A stretch of 64,000 nucleotides of DNA from assembly GCA_933228895.1 (NCBI GenBank), contig OW121851.1:115589271-115653270 (forward strand). Direction: 5' to 3'. The DNA comes from Platycnemis pennipes. Lineage: Eukaryota; Arthropoda; Insecta; Odonata; Platycnemididae. Shown here one piece after another: positions 51,591-63,569 of this stretch. A program made the translations under genes and the position numbers. Within the stretch, counting starts at the first letter, position 1, and every line of letters begins with the position of its first letter. The notes under the pieces are model-generated. The model was given only the letters and a program-made list of their open reading frames with translations, ran no database searches and was not told the origin of the DNA.

Positions 51591-51844
51591 ATGTATCTGC
51601 TATAAGGAAAGGACTTCATTAAACAATTATTCTTATATTTTTACCTCAAATGTAAATTAGGTATGAGTTAATTTTCTCTATGGGCAGCATATATCACCGT
51701 TCTGGGCCACATATGGCCCTTGTATAGACTGCTCTATAACCGTAATCCTTAGAGCACCTAGAAAAACCAAATCTAGAACTAAAAATGAGCCGTACAATTC
51801 TGTTGTCCACCAATCGGAATGGTTCCATTCGTAGTTATTAGCTC

Positions 51845-52170
51845 GTCGTCGTCGGTCAACAATCATTAGAACGGTTTGACGCAGCCCTCCACTCGATTCT
51901 CCTACCCGCCAACCTCTTCATATTGACGTATATCTTCTCTTCTACATCATTCACAACTTGTTCCATAGATCTCATACGAGGCCTGCCTTTTCCATTCTTC
52001 CCGTTCACCTTTAATTCGACGATTGTCTTGGGCTGGGGAAATACATAGAGTTATCATTCGTGACCAGCGAGCTCTCTTTTCCTGTATACATCTCCATTTT
52101 TCGTTTCCATACTGGCGGCAAATTCTTGTATGCTTTCCTAGATTGTGTACAAATTTTTGTTTCATAACTT
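51845..52170 (-). mobile_element. LINE family B, 3' fragment
   Basis: The plus-strand text TTTGACGCAGCCCTCCACTC, followed by GCCAACCTCTTCATA, CATACGAGGCCTGCC and CGACGATTGTCTT, matches the same order in the 62-63 kb copy. On the minus strand it encodes a decayed version of the GRGRPRMSYMEQ and LADRI-EWR segments. A CGTCGTCGTCG run precedes GGTCAACAATC at about 51843-51865 and marks the 3' tail. Homology fades near 52040-52170. The copy is short, 5'-truncated and frameshifted. Confidence 0.85.
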
Positions 52171-52189
52171 AGCGACGGAGGAGGGACTC

Positions 52190-52770
52190 GAGCGTGGGCT
52201 GAGGGATGTTTGGCATCTAAATCTCGCCCCGGATGTTTGGTGGGGGCGGGTTAAAAACACCTAAGTTTCCACATTCGCCTTGGCTCGTCACCCTGTTTTC
52301 AGGCACTATCCTACACTCATGAAACAAAACGCTCGGCGCCTTTTTCCCTCTGACGTCTCCTTAATCGCACGCATGCGCCTCTTCTCTTTGGCGGGAGTCC
52401 CTGGGCGTCTCGTGATCTTTTTCTTAACCGCCCCCGCACTCCCCCTGCCCCGACGCGTCGCTCCCCTTTACCTCCCCTCCCCTCTCCTCATCTTGCCATC
52501 GTATTTTGGGTCCAGTCGCCGCCGCATGGCTCGGATTCCTCCTAGCCGCGCGCTGTTTCAACTGCCAGCCCTTCTTCCCCGCACCGAATCGTTTGTGCAC
52601 CTCTCTTCCCCCATAGTTCCCTCTAATATTAGCCCGCGGGCGACCTTACCGCACCTCCTGTGGTCAAGGGGCTCTCCTCTCGGAGGGCACTTCTCGTTAG
52701 GAGGCGGTGACCTGGTGTTTGGAGGTTTAGGGAAGGTCGCAAACAAAGTTCGAGTCCAAATTTAACGGGG
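52190..52770. other. C-rich island
   Basis: The plus strand is strongly C/T-rich (runs such as CTCCCCTCCCCTCTCC) and open for 161 codons (52280-52765), giving a Pro/Leu/Arg-rich peptide with no recognised motif. It lies just beyond a LINE B fragment and about 5 kb upstream of the SCaMC exon. A regulatory or alternative-promoter role is possible but unsupported. Confidence 0.4.
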
Positions 52771-55700
52771 AATTCTTTTGGGAATTCAGGAAATCTTTAA
52801 AAACATATTAAATGTGGGAATTTCGCGGAGAGGACTAAACCACCGTCGGCAATAACTTAACGATGGAGCACTGGGCTGGGTAATACGTTCTACTGGTGCT
52901 CTAAACTGGACTGATGAAATTCCATGCCCCGAGTGAAAACTGATGCGAACGTGGATGTCGGAGGAAATAGTGTAGCGAAGGAAGAAACAGTTCGTGTCGA
53001 CACGCGGGATATGTCGGTGAAGTTCACTTTCCGGCTTTTGTTTCCGCCATGATAACTCGTCTCCAAGCTACTGGGAAATTCATGGGGCGCGCCCTCCGAA
53101 GTTAGGAGGTGGGCGCATATCGGATGCCTTTAAATGGCCCATTCTCTGAAAGGAGTGCATGTCTGCATTAGGATTGCATGTAGTCAGGTCCGAATTAAGG
53201 ATGATCATCGCTGTTGGTGAATTAAGGGTACATCCCCCAACCTTGATGCAAATAAACAAATGCTCTGAAAAGTTGTTGAAATATCATCACCTTTGTTTGG
53301 CTTCGAAAATGCCCACCCGTCAGTGGCACTGGCTGCGAGAATCCAATGCAGAGCCTCGGCCTTGCACTGTGAATTTAGCCTCGCTTCTCTACAGCTGTCG
53401 TGTCCTAGAAAGGGTATTTTGAATTGCTGCATATGGAACATTTGACCTACGGCCTTAATAGTGAATTAAAATGAATGAAGTTTCATCAGAGAAATTTGGC
53501 TTCCAGAGGGAGATTCAGGTTTTCTTTATTCAGTGGACAAATTTAATTTCAGTCTTTCGCTGGCAGCCGGATGATAGTAGGCCGTGATGATAACAAAAGA
53601 TTTGCTGGGTAACCTGTTTCGTTAACTGCCGTAAACACGCAATTATTGCATTAAAAATACCCACTTATCGTAATGTTTTAAGTGTTAGCATCTTTATAAG
53701 GTGCATCACCCTTAATGATCCCTTGCTAATATGCGTAAATGCGTACTTACAAATATGTATGAAATAGAAATTTTCGTAGTAACTAGTATCTTAGTCATTT
53801 AAAGTTGCAGAAATGGCTATGACTGTATTAGTAGCAACACGTATTCCAGTTAAAATTGGGATGTGAAAATTGGAACGGGAAATATGTTAGTTACCCCAAA
53901 ATTGCTGCTGAACTGGATCGCTAGAGTCGGCTGCACACAGGATGTGTAATATTGTATGTTATATCCTTGGTAATTTCGCGGACGAGGACACAATATACCT
54001 TTTACCTGTCTTGGAAGGTTCGTTACCGTCAAGATTTACGGCTGCCTATTTTTCAGAGCTACATTCGGTCTTTTACGCAGGTAAGGGAATCGAACTTTGA
54101 AGAATTTCTCCGTGGCTAAAGTTTAGTTCGTCTTCATTGTAGCTCGGCTTTTCTAATGTGGTCTGTAATGTTATGAATCTGAAAAATATGGATATTTTTG
54201 GCACCAATATGTGGAGAATGAGTGAATTGCGATTCTCCAAAACTTTTTGGGGAGTATTGTGATGACTTAGTTATGTGCTTACTTTTGCTTGTAAAAATAA
54301 AAAGAAAGTAGCGAACGAGTGCTTGAGTGGTATCCCGCCAAAAATTTGCTCATACGTTTCATGAACCCATAACTATAAGGACCTGCTTTCCCGAAAGAGT
54401 TACCGCGATCAATCGGCCGATTGAACCGGAAATCTGTTCAGCGAAGGGTGGAACATTCATCTCTTTATGCTTATCCAAATGCATGTCAAACCTGTCTCGG
54501 TTCCATCCGTCACCGTGACTCCCTTACGATGTGTTGGACGATTTGAGTTGGGTCAGAGGAATTCGTACTTGCGAAAACAGGAAAATCTGTGCAGATATTT
54601 TGCAGACGTAATAAATTCGGAAGTCATCATCTATGTTCCACGTCTAAGCTTTCGCGGCTAAAGGGTGCTTATATGGCTTCTGAATCGAAGTCCATCCTAG
54701 CTCATGCCTCTGGTCTCTTCCATGTTACAGTTAGCTTGGAAACTAGGCTTAAAAATCTTTAAGAGTGCCCAATGAATTAATCCCCAGCATTGCTATACCC
54801 ATTGTTCTTAGAACTCTATTCTTGAATATTTACATTGCAAAATGGCCTTAAGCACCAACAATTTTTCCATCAATTGGCTTTCTTTCCAGCGATGAAAGAG
54901 CTTTATGCCTCCCATAACTTTCCGAGTTTTCCTATGGGTATTGTTTACAAGCTGTGTTTCTTCCTCGTATTGATCAGAATGTGCAGTGAATGTTAGCTCC
55001 GAATTTCCGTAGGATCGACGTGCACTTAGGTTCTAAATGTATTAAAAAATCAGTACTTTTTTTTAATCAGTCGTGTGCACTGAAAGGTGGTTTCCAGTAT
55101 TGGTAATACTGGAATATTTAGTAATAGTTTGTATGTAGAGCGATGGCAGAAGTCACTCGTCACTCTTCCAAAGTTTTTATGCCTCCACTCTTCGTCGTTG
55201 CCTATTCTAGATCTTTTTTCCTTGACGTGAAAAAATACTGAAAACCACGAAGGTAGTAGTAGCGTTGGTATCTCTTAAAATGTTGGTTATAACCTGGACA
55301 AAATCGATCTTGACTTCAACTCTTTGAATGAATGATGATACGATATTTCCCGCGCCAAGTCTCAGCAACCCACAAATTAGCCTCAGGGCTGCCCCATGGC
55401 TTCGTCGTGAGGCCTTAAAAAAAAATATTTCCTGGCTTGATGTGCAGGGCCGGTGCTTCTGTTTGAAGGCCTTGGCCCATTTTAATTTTGTGTGTGGCCG
55501 GAAGCACTCTCATTTTATTCCAAGCCCGTTGCACAAATTATGATCTGACCCGAATACCTTTGCCCATGCCGTCGAAGGCGATGAAATAGTTGTATGTACT
55601 AGAAATTTGAACGTGTCGGTGCGGCCGCTAAAGTAGGAGGAATGCAAGGGCGTCTCTCTCCCCGTTGCCGCTGGCAATGTTGACAAGGAGAGGGGGAGGG

Positions 55701-57392
55701 CGAAGATCGCTGTAAAAAAGTCATATACTCCGGAGTTGAATTCTACGACGGGTAATAAAAGAGAACTTAGTGTTGCGTGAAAGATGTAGAATTCTTGGAA
55801 ATGTGACGTTTTCTTTGAAAGCATTAAAAACTTTCCGCTATGGAGGAAGTAGTGCTAATTTGTATACTTGTTCTTTAACTGAAGCGAAAATTCTAGATAG
55901 ACCGGAATTCAATGAACCTTAGAATTCTGTTACGGTCACTCGTTTTGTCTCCAGGGTCTCTGAGGCAATCAGTCGTAGGAAAGTGAAAGTTCATGAGAAT
56001 GAATGTGGAACGTGAAAATTCTTAGTTACTATAAGGAAATTTCAGCACGGGATGGAATAATTTTACTTCAATTATCCTGGTGAGGTCTTTAATCCTCAGA
56101 AACATCATTACCTAGTTTGCTTAGTTTTTATGGTTCCGCGAGGGTGTTATAGGAAAGGAAGTGGTTCCGAAGCCCACATGTGAATTTTCACTCCCGCTCG
56201 GACCCAGTGTGCACGCGTTCTATCCCCATCGATCAAACCGACCTTCAGGTTGAAAACTGTGGTGGTGGCCGGCCCATTTCATAGGCCCTAAATGCAATTA
56301 AGAGACGGCTGTTTGTCTTCCTCATCAATATATCTCCCTCTGCTAGCTTCCTATTGGCAGTAAGCCTTGAATAAATCGTACGCTTGGACGATGCTTGGGC
56401 GCTGTTTTTTCAACCCTTGAGATGGTCATATGCGTCGCCAGCTGTTGATATTTCAGTGATAATTTTACGACTGCCATCCACAATTTCATCATCTGCATCT
56501 TTGTATATCATTTCTCCATGCTACATAATTTCATTATGCTCCTCCAGTATCGGCCTTCCTATGTAGTTTCTACCAAGAACTCTGTTGGTTTGTCCGTGAA
56601 TGTACGCGATGAATTGGCATTATTGCCGTGCGCAGCGTTCAGCAAGGTTCCAATAACATGGCCCGTATATATTTTCATTTTTATTGCCTTGCGGCGTCAC
56701 CCGTGAGGCTAACGTTTACGTATAGATGGCATAATTAGAAACGTACGTGTGCTCTCCTCTGCTCATAATTGCCGATTCTGTTTTCATGGGGCATCAGAAC
56801 GGACTATTTTGTCTTTAGAGATTGTATGATAGTAACTTAAATTCAAGGACTGGCAAATGAATTACAACCTTATATTGATGTTGGTTAATTGGCCGTGAAT
56901 GTCGAATATCATGGATCTATTTAATGCTTGGAAATGCATGTTCTACTTGATTTCCACATTAATTTCCTCGCGCATTGGAATAAATCCCATTGCAGTTGCC
57001 GTACAAATTGCTGTATTTATGTACGGAACCTGTATCTACATAGAAGGATCTATAGTTTATACCCATTTTCCGCATTGATTATTTGAATTAGCCAATTTTC
57101 CTTACGTCTGATGGCTCCTGGCATTTTGGGGTGAAATAAATTGTTTTTGACAAGCATTCTGCGATAAGCGTGTGGATTATTTACATGGTGGTTGTTTTGA
57201 TGGAACGTTTTTGATGCGTACAGGGTGTGTGGGAATATTTACACACTTCCTTTGACGTGAACAGCCGCTAAATAGTTCCAGATAGATGAGACGTCATTTA
57301 ACCTGAAATAATGATAGTTCATTACTGGGCGAAATAGCGGAGCTGTAGTTCAACTGTAAGAAAATAAAAATGCTCGTTATCGCGAGCAACAG
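52771..57392. other. Mostly no recognised content
   Basis: This is the sequence upstream of the SCaMC exon. Only a degenerate SINE fragment (56190-56262) is supported. No EF-hand exon was recognised in any plus-strand frame by eye, though a short exon could be missed. Confidence 0.5.
56190..56262 (+). mobile_element. Degenerate SINE body fragment
   Basis: GTTCTATCCCCATCGATCAA, then ACCGACCTTCAGGTTGA, resembles the SINE 3' half (GCTCTACCCTCACGTATCAA, then ACCAACCTTCGGGTTGA) with about one difference in five bases. No head or tail is recognised. Confidence 0.55.
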
Positions 57393-57420
57393 ATATATTA
57401 TATATATATATACACACACA
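57393..57420. repeat. Compound (TA)n(CA)n microsatellite
   Basis: The run ATATATTATATATATATATA followed by CACACACA directly abuts the LINE A 3' end and may have grown from its tail. Confidence 0.85.
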
Positions 57421-57460
57421 ATACCCTGCAAGCCACCGTAAGGGTGTGTGGCATGGGGTG
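57421..57460 (-). mobile_element. LINE family A, isolated 3' end beside a microsatellite
   Basis: ATACCCTGCAAGCCACCGTA, then AGGGTGTGTGGCATGGGGTG, matches the family A terminus. The usual GTAGAT tail is replaced by a TA/CA microsatellite. It lies only about 205 bases upstream of the SCaMC exon. Confidence 0.8.
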
Positions 57461-57665
57461 TTATCTCTTAGTACGAAATGTAATTGCCCTAGCATACGTC
57501 TTTTTGGGCAAAATACAATGAGATGACAGTTTACATTCCGAGTTTCAATTTATACGTGGAATTTTATGGAAAATGGTACATGTAAGAGCTTGTGTCTTCT
57601 AGATTATTATTTTTGGTACTACTTATTTCCGTCATATTAACAGATGTCTACCTTCTCTCCTGTAG

Positions 57666-57824
57666 TACCTGGATATCGGCGAGGACATGAATGTACCTGA
57701 TGACTTCACCTCGGCAGAAATGAATTCTGGAATGTGGTGGCGACACTTAGTGGCCGGTGGGATCGCTGGAGGCGTCTCTCGAACTTGCACGGCGCCCTTA
57801 GACCGTCTGAAAGTATTCCTACAA
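57666..57824 (+). CDS. SCaMC: Internal exon of SCaMC-type mitochondrial ATP-Mg/Pi carrier
   Basis: The exon encodes 53 residues in phase 0 at both ends, starting [14 protein letters not shown] and ending DRLKVFLQ. SCaMC carriers (SLC25A23/24/25) exchange ATP-Mg for phosphate across the inner mitochondrial membrane under calcium control. This exon covers the linker after the EF-hand domain (residues 1-21), the [11 protein letters not shown] entry into the first transmembrane helix (22-32), and the mitochondrial-carrier signature PLDRLK (44-49), which fits the family pattern Px[DE]xx[RK]. The acceptor is a pyrimidine-rich run ending TCTCCTGTAG at 57665; its TAG is an in-frame stop, so the exon must start here. 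The donor is GTAAGT at 57825. A TATTAAC branch-point-like site lies about 30 bases upstream. No EF-hand exon or following carrier exon was found in the window, so the gene is only partly present. The family call is very secure. The paralogue and symbol are assigned on the usual insect name. Confidence 0.95.
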
Positions 57825-57830
57825 GTAAGT

Positions 57831-60800
57831 TCACCACTCATACTAATCCTGTTTTAGTAGTTAAAATCTTTCATGGTTGTTTCATGATTCGCCATCAAAA
57901 ATTCCGGATGGAGCTCTTGTACATACATAAGTATTTGGCTGGTAATACGTGCGACACAATCGGATTGCTATGAGTAGCTATCTTTTGAAGTGATATTTTG
58001 GTATATGTATGGTAGGTATTGGTGTCGTTGCTATTATCATTTTATTTGTTATTTTCATTTTCCGGGGAGCATTATGGGTGGTATTATTGGCTTATAATTA
58101 CTCACTCATTTCCACCTTAAATCGTATGTTTCCTCGGCGTAGAAGGTTAGACAGTGATCGATACATGTAATAGAATTGTGGACTTCCGTTCTAATGTTTT
58201 ACTTTCCTTCCAACGTATATGATGTCTATTTTAGTGTGTTTTGAACTGTGACGATACGAGAAAAGAGGAGATTCTTTGGCTCTTGAAGGTTTTCTTAGAA
58301 TATGTCCACGGGAGAGAGAAATTGCCACTCGAGGGGGAAACTTGTGTATTTTTTAATTTTCCAATTACCCGCCGTATAATGTATGTAAAGAATAGTTCAT
58401 TCTAGGATAGTTCAATGAATGTCGTGAAAATACTTGGCATGATTTTGAATGGAGGCGCTTCAATTTTTGCGTTTATCTTTGTAAGATATGACTTATTATC
58501 TCAATGGCTCTTACGGTTAGTCGTCCGTATTTCCCGATGTATGTACATACGTTAAAAATTTTAAGCTTCTGTTTCGTATCATACTTTCTCAGTTCGTTTT
58601 TCGTGTATGAAGCAGGTCAATGCTTTTCGAGTGGATATACCATTCCTTTTTTCTGTCAGCGAGTCGGCCAATAGTCCTGTAGGATGTCGAAATGTCCCTT
58701 CATAGTTAATTACATTTACTTGTCTTGATATAAATTGGTCTTTAAAACTGTCCTTAATACGGTGCATTGACTACTTATTTAATCGCCTGGATGTCGAATA
58801 AAATAAATTTTTTGACGAGGACGATACGGCTCAATTCAGAAAATGGATGGCCTTCGGCATTCAAATGAAAGGCAAGTTTTCTTAGAGCGCGCCTAGAATC
58901 GGTGGCATTGTAAGCCTTCTCCTCGTGGCTCTCGTGTCCACGTGAGTCCTTATCACGTGATCTCCTCGAATGGTTTCCTTCTTGTTTTCTCCTAAACTTG
59001 TGTTGGAAATGTTGCCGATGCATTTCTTTCATTTTTGCCAAATTTGATTCTTTGAAATCAACAATAGATATCACATATAATTTTATGATGCGGAGAGAAA
59101 AATATTCCGCCGTATAAATTTTGCACTGCAAATTTTAGGGTTTTAGGATTTTAATTATTAGTTAATTTAATAAATTTAATAAATTGCTAGGCTTGGATGG
59201 GAACGAGAGCTTTTTGTAGAGTCCATAGTAAAATTTTGTATTGTTTATGAGCATAAGCTTTTCTCTGCACGGTCAGTCATACCTCCATGCCACTTAACCG
59301 TATCAATTAATCGGAGCACATTCGTTTCCAATGAAGGAACAAAGAATTTTTCTGTATGTGTTATTTTGCCAAGTATGGAAGTGCTTAAGGAAATGCTTTG
59401 TTCTTGTATTAGTTTATTTTTATCAGTTAATAAACCCAAATAGGTTTTTTTAGAGCAATACTCAATTTTCGTACTCTGCAAATTCTTTGAGCTTTTTCTT
59501 ATTTTCAAAGCAAGTAATAGCCCATTCATCAAACAACGGATCATTTACTCCATGTGAAAAGCATAAACAGATTTTTTTCTTTAGGGACCATTAAGATGCT
59601 AATTTGTCTCCATGACTTGATCATGCATCAAAATTCGAATCCTCTTTCCATTATTCCTTGATCACTGCAATATGAATTTTTCATTATCAAAATTATGTTA
59701 AATTTATTACGCAATGTTTCATACTCATTGTTCATTCGAATCCCCCGAGATTTGTTCCGTTGCCGAGTACCTTGCAAGTTTTTTTTTTTAATTTCCGTGC
59801 AAGTGAAATCCTGTCATCATGTCAGATGACCTCGAGAGGTCATTTTAAATTATGACCAAATAGTAATATTAATTTGATTCACATTCTCCATCGCTGAAAC
59901 TTTTATAGTCGGCTCCATTGGTGCGAGTTCCTTGGTAACTATTATCAGATTTCGTCTTAAGCTCGTTCGACTCTTCGAGAGAATTCGTCTCCCATCGGCC
60001 TTCGCCGTGCCTCCGATTTAACTACACGTGACCACATTGGTTTGCATAATTTCTGACTTTCAGAACTATCGGGGGGGGCGCCCCACCCGATAATCTCTCC
60101 TAAAGAAGGAATATCAGTTATGTTGTAGTTTCCTTTTTGGCTCATCTCTTTAGCTCTACGTTTGATTCAATTATTTGTGTAATTTATTAAGTTAATTTCT
60201 GTTATTACCGAACGTTCAAGGTCTCTTCAATATATAGCGACTCAAATCATTTGAACGGTTAAGAATGAGGTTGTTTGTTAATGTTCAACTTTATGGTTAG
60301 AATAAAACGTAACTTTCGAACGGGATGTGATTCTATTGGGTTATGTGCATGAAGACAGTTAAATTATTTTGACCGGCCCTGACTACCTGAGGTGTTTTAC
60401 GTTGAAGGTAGTTAATGGATGGGAGAATTCGCCATTACTTCCATGGAAGTGATCTTGGCTATGTGCCATTTAACGTTTGACTCCTGTATTAAAGCAAAGG
60501 GTGCTCCCCAAGAGCATAATTTTCATTTCTGTGTTGACTAACTACCTGTGACTAATGTTGAAGATATAATTCGGACATGTAAATCAAATATTTTGGCAAA
60601 CCTCTGGCTACCCTCATTTTGCGTTAGGCCTATCAGCGAACTGTATTCATGTCAGTAGATGAAACGTTAGTGTCGGTTGTTCGTCCATCGATGCTGACTA
60701 GAAATTCCCGGTTGCGCAATTTCAAACGGCAGAAATTAAAAGGGCGTATTTGGAGAGGATGTAGACGTTTTGCTTGGTGTCGTGTTTTCGAATATTGTAG

Positions 60801-61139
60801 CTTTCCCCTCGTAATGATCCATTTGACCTCTAAAATGGAAGCTGAGAGCTCTCGTTCCTTCGCAGAACATTCTCCGAGTAGCCTCTTTTGTTTTCGGGTG
60901 TTACTGATACTCGGAAAAGCTGTAATTAGTCGTAACTTTTGGCACATTGCGAGATCACAATTTCATCCTGAACAACCACCTTATTGCATTGATTTCGTAT
61001 TTCTTCTATGCCGGTACTTTGGAGCTAACTGATGCCCTGGCTTGTTAGAATACGCCAAGCATGTGGTAACCTCAGTTTTAACGATCAAAATTCCCCCTTC
61101 CTCCTCACTCATAACGTAACTTGATATCATCCAGTGACT
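57831..61139. other. Presumed SCaMC intron, no content recognised
   Basis: The sequence follows the GTAAGT donor of the SCaMC exon. The next carrier exon (expected to encode a WRGNGINVLKIAPE-type segment) was not found here or up to the window end, so the intron probably exceeds 6 kb. The minus frame at 58775-59131 (118 codons) is Lys/Arg/Glu-rich and unrecognised. Confidence 0.5.
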
Positions 61140-61560
61140 TTCCATTCCTGAGAGTTTATCAGCCATGGCTCGGCGCATCGCATTTGACGTTGATCGAAGC
61201 GCGCCCGTTGGTTGCTATCAATTGTCTTGGCGCTGCCATTGGTCGAGGAAGAGGAGGTTTGGTCGCGATATCTCCGGATGCTAGGCTGGAGAGGGGGTCA
61301 GCTTGCCTGCGCCGCGAACAAGGCAAAGTTGTACGAAGCTATGGTCACCCTTTGATCTCCACGAGATAGTGTAACAGGCGACGGGGTGTTGGTCACCCCT
61401 CCCGATAGGCGAAGTCGTTTCCTTGACGACACAGGGTTCAGAGTTCTCGCGTGGAGACTGCCAAGGTGACTTGCTCGCTTTGCTAGAGGCATTACTTTTC
61501 CTTCCTTTTTAGGCATTAGCTCTGAGGTTAATCCATCCGAACAGTAATCAGTACAGCTCC
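61140..61560. other. GC-rich patch
   Basis: The sequence is CpG-bearing and rich in GAGG/GGTC words, with short frames on both strands (plus 61121-61369, minus 61298-61516) and no recognised motif. It lies 3' of the SCaMC exon. Confidence 0.35.
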
Positions 61561-62210
61561 TCCCATCGCCTCCCCGTTACAACTCCCGTTTCCATTCAGT
61601 TCCATGTCAGTTTACAAGAGTAGTGGTACTTCTACAGTGCGCCAACCGTTGCTTATGTGACCAAATTGGAGTGGATTGTTTCTCGGGGTTAGAGTATATC
61701 CTGTCCCCGTTTTCATTCGCTTTCGCCGATATACCCTCGGTCTCAGAAACAGCTTTTCATATCATATATGTATACTTTTGTCATATATACGAAATCGCTA
61801 TTCAAGTTATGATCTCGGAACGCACAGAATATATCAGCATTAATTTCTCTTGGGCATTTTCCTTAGGTATTTTTCTTCTTTAAATCTATCAAACGAATTT
61901 ATTGCCTTTTTTGGCAAAGTCATTTATGCTACCTGAATACATTCCTTTTAACACCTCTCCTACTCTCTTCTCTTTGTTTTTATGCTGCTTTTCATTTAGG
62001 ATATTGATTTTTATTTATACTTCAGTTTCGTTTTTTTCCATTTTTCAAAACGATTCGAAAACTTTCCTAAAAAAATGCGTAACCCCCGAAAATTGTTATC
62101 TTGTAATGCCCCCTCGTTAGTTTCTAGCCAAGAGATTTGTATATTGCTTATAAAAAAACTCGTGTTCATTCCTTATGTGAACCTGTGTGTTTATTTTACA
62201 CCAACTTGTT

Positions 62211-62228
62211 CATCATCATCATCATCAA
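62211..62228 (+). repeat. (ATC)n microsatellite, 3' tail of LINE family B copy
   Basis: Five to six CAT/ATC triplets directly abut the 3' end of the minus-strand LINE; read on the minus strand this is a TGA-type tail after ATTGTTGACCCT. The copy near 51.85 kb has a comparable CGT triplet run at the same place, suggesting that short trinucleotide tails are a family property. Confidence 0.8.
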
Positions 62229-62240
62229 GGGTCAACAATC

Positions 62241-63137
62241 CTAGGATTGGTTTGACGCAGCCCTCCACTCGATTATTCTATCGGCCAACCTCTTCATACC
62301 AACGTAGTTCCTCTCTTTCACGTCCTTTACGACCTGCTCCATGTAACTCATACGAGGCCTGCCTCTTCCATTTTTCCCGTTCACTTTTCCCTCGACGATT
62401 GTCTTCATCAGGCCATCGTGTCTTAAGATATGGCCGATTAGGTTGTCCCGTCTTCTTTTTATAGTTTTCAGTAGACTTCTCTTTTCTCCCACTCTTCTTA
62501 GGACTTCTTCATTTGTCACTCGGTCGATCCATTTTATCTTCATCATTCGTCGATAGCACCATATTTCGAATGCTTCCACCCTTTTCTTCTCCGCTGCTGT
62601 CATCGTCCATGCCTCACTGCCATAAAGGAACATGCTCCAGATATACGTTTTAATGAATTGCTTCCTTACTTCCAAGCTTGTATTTCCAGCTGTTAGTAGA
62701 TTCTTCTTTTGATAGAATGCCCTCTTTGCCTGGGCTATTCTACTCACTATTTCTTTCTTGCTTCGTCCATCGTTGGTTACTCTGCTTCCCAGGTAACAGA
62801 ACTCTTTCACCTCTTCCAGTTTCTGTTTTCCTATTTTAACGTTGGTTTTGGCCTCCTCTCTTTTGCTGCACACCAATATCTTAGTTTTCTTCTTATTGAT
62901 CTTCAGCTGATGTCTGGTCATTGTCCTTTCCATGTTGTCACCAACTTGTTGACCGTGCAAAATGTGCCCTCTCAACGTTTCTACTCCCCGGTCAAGTTTT
63001 TCTGATGCCTCCGAAAATTGCATCTCCTTGGCGATGGGCGTGTCTCGCTCACTGAATCTTCTTGGATTCATTATTTTTATGAACCTGTTACGACCACGTG
63101 GGGTCATGTTATTTTCACTTTTTCGCCCGAACATCAT
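62241..63137 (-). mobile_element. LINE family B, reverse-transcriptase C-terminal remnant (298 codons)
   Basis: This minus-strand frame is the best-preserved copy of a non-LTR retrotransposon family. Visible blocks are INKKKTKILV (residues 80-89), EFCYLGSRVTNDGRSKKEI (112-130), FLYGSEAWTM (170-179), EIWCYRRMMKIKW (191-203), RRVGEKRSLL with GHILRHDGLM (214-244) and GRGRPRMSYM (257-266). This is the thumb and C-terminal part common in arthropod endonuclease/reverse-transcriptase LINEs. The catalytic [FY]xDD box should lie just before residue 60 but is not seen, and residues 1-38 do not look like LINE protein, so the copy is 5'-truncated and inactive. The 3' side ends in a short trinucleotide tail at 62211-62228. 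The ATG is therefore fortuitous. The clade is not assigned. Confidence 0.9.
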
Positions 63138-63158
63138 CCTCCAGTTTGCCAGACATAA

Positions 63159-63569
63159 CGACTCATCGTTGATAAGTGTTTCGTCGTCATTATTTTCGCA
63201 ACTTTGGATTATGACGATTCACCCTTAGAACTAACTTTCTCTGCTGCGTATTATTCTAAACCCGTGTTGAATCTTCGATTCTCTTTATCTGCCCGAGCCT
63301 TACGATACGGCGGATGAAGTATATATTTTTTTTGATACTTAAATCATCCTCACGTACACATATCTAATGTAATTTCTGTTTAAATTTAAAGAATAATGGT
63401 TTCCTAGGCTTTTGGAATAGGTCTTTTATCAATGAGCGGCCTTCAAAGTAGTGGGTCTCGGTAATCTCGAAATATCTACTTCAGCCCTTATCACCGAGCC
63501 TGACCGAACGACTCTTCGTTGATAAGTGTTTCGTTGTCATTATTTTCGCAACTTTGGATTGTTCTACCC
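63159..63569. repeat. Direct repeat of about 55 bp, two copies 349 bp apart
   Basis: CGACTCATCGTTGATAAGTG, then TTTCGTCGTCATTATTTTCG and CAACTTTGGATT, at 63159-63213 recurs with two or three changes at 63508-63562. The first copy starts just beyond the 5' end of the LINE B remnant. The repeat is not LINE coding sequence, and its family is unknown. Confidence 0.85.

Larger units (their letters stand above)
38504..57665 (+). other. Candidate long intron (38503 to 57666)
   Basis: If the exon at 38372-38503 splices to the SCaMC exon, this interval is one intron of about 19.2 kb with GTAAAA and TCTCCTGTAG borders, and both exon edges are phase 0. It holds the Penelope-like foldback, two LINE reverse-transcriptase remnants, a complete SINE, a hAT-like candidate and a tRNA-headed repeat. 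I looked in it for EF-hand-coding exons (DxDxDG loops, the WRDFLL segment) by eye and found none. The interpretation depends entirely on the first-exon call. Confidence 0.4.

Noticed and set aside
52280..52765. 161-codon open frame as a gene
   Set aside because: The frame lies in a C/T-rich tract where stops are rare; the peptide is low in complexity and has no recognised domain.
58775..59131. 118-codon minus-strand frame as a gene
   Set aside because: The peptide is Lys/Arg/Glu-rich, matches no family, and lies antisense within the presumed SCaMC intron without splice support.
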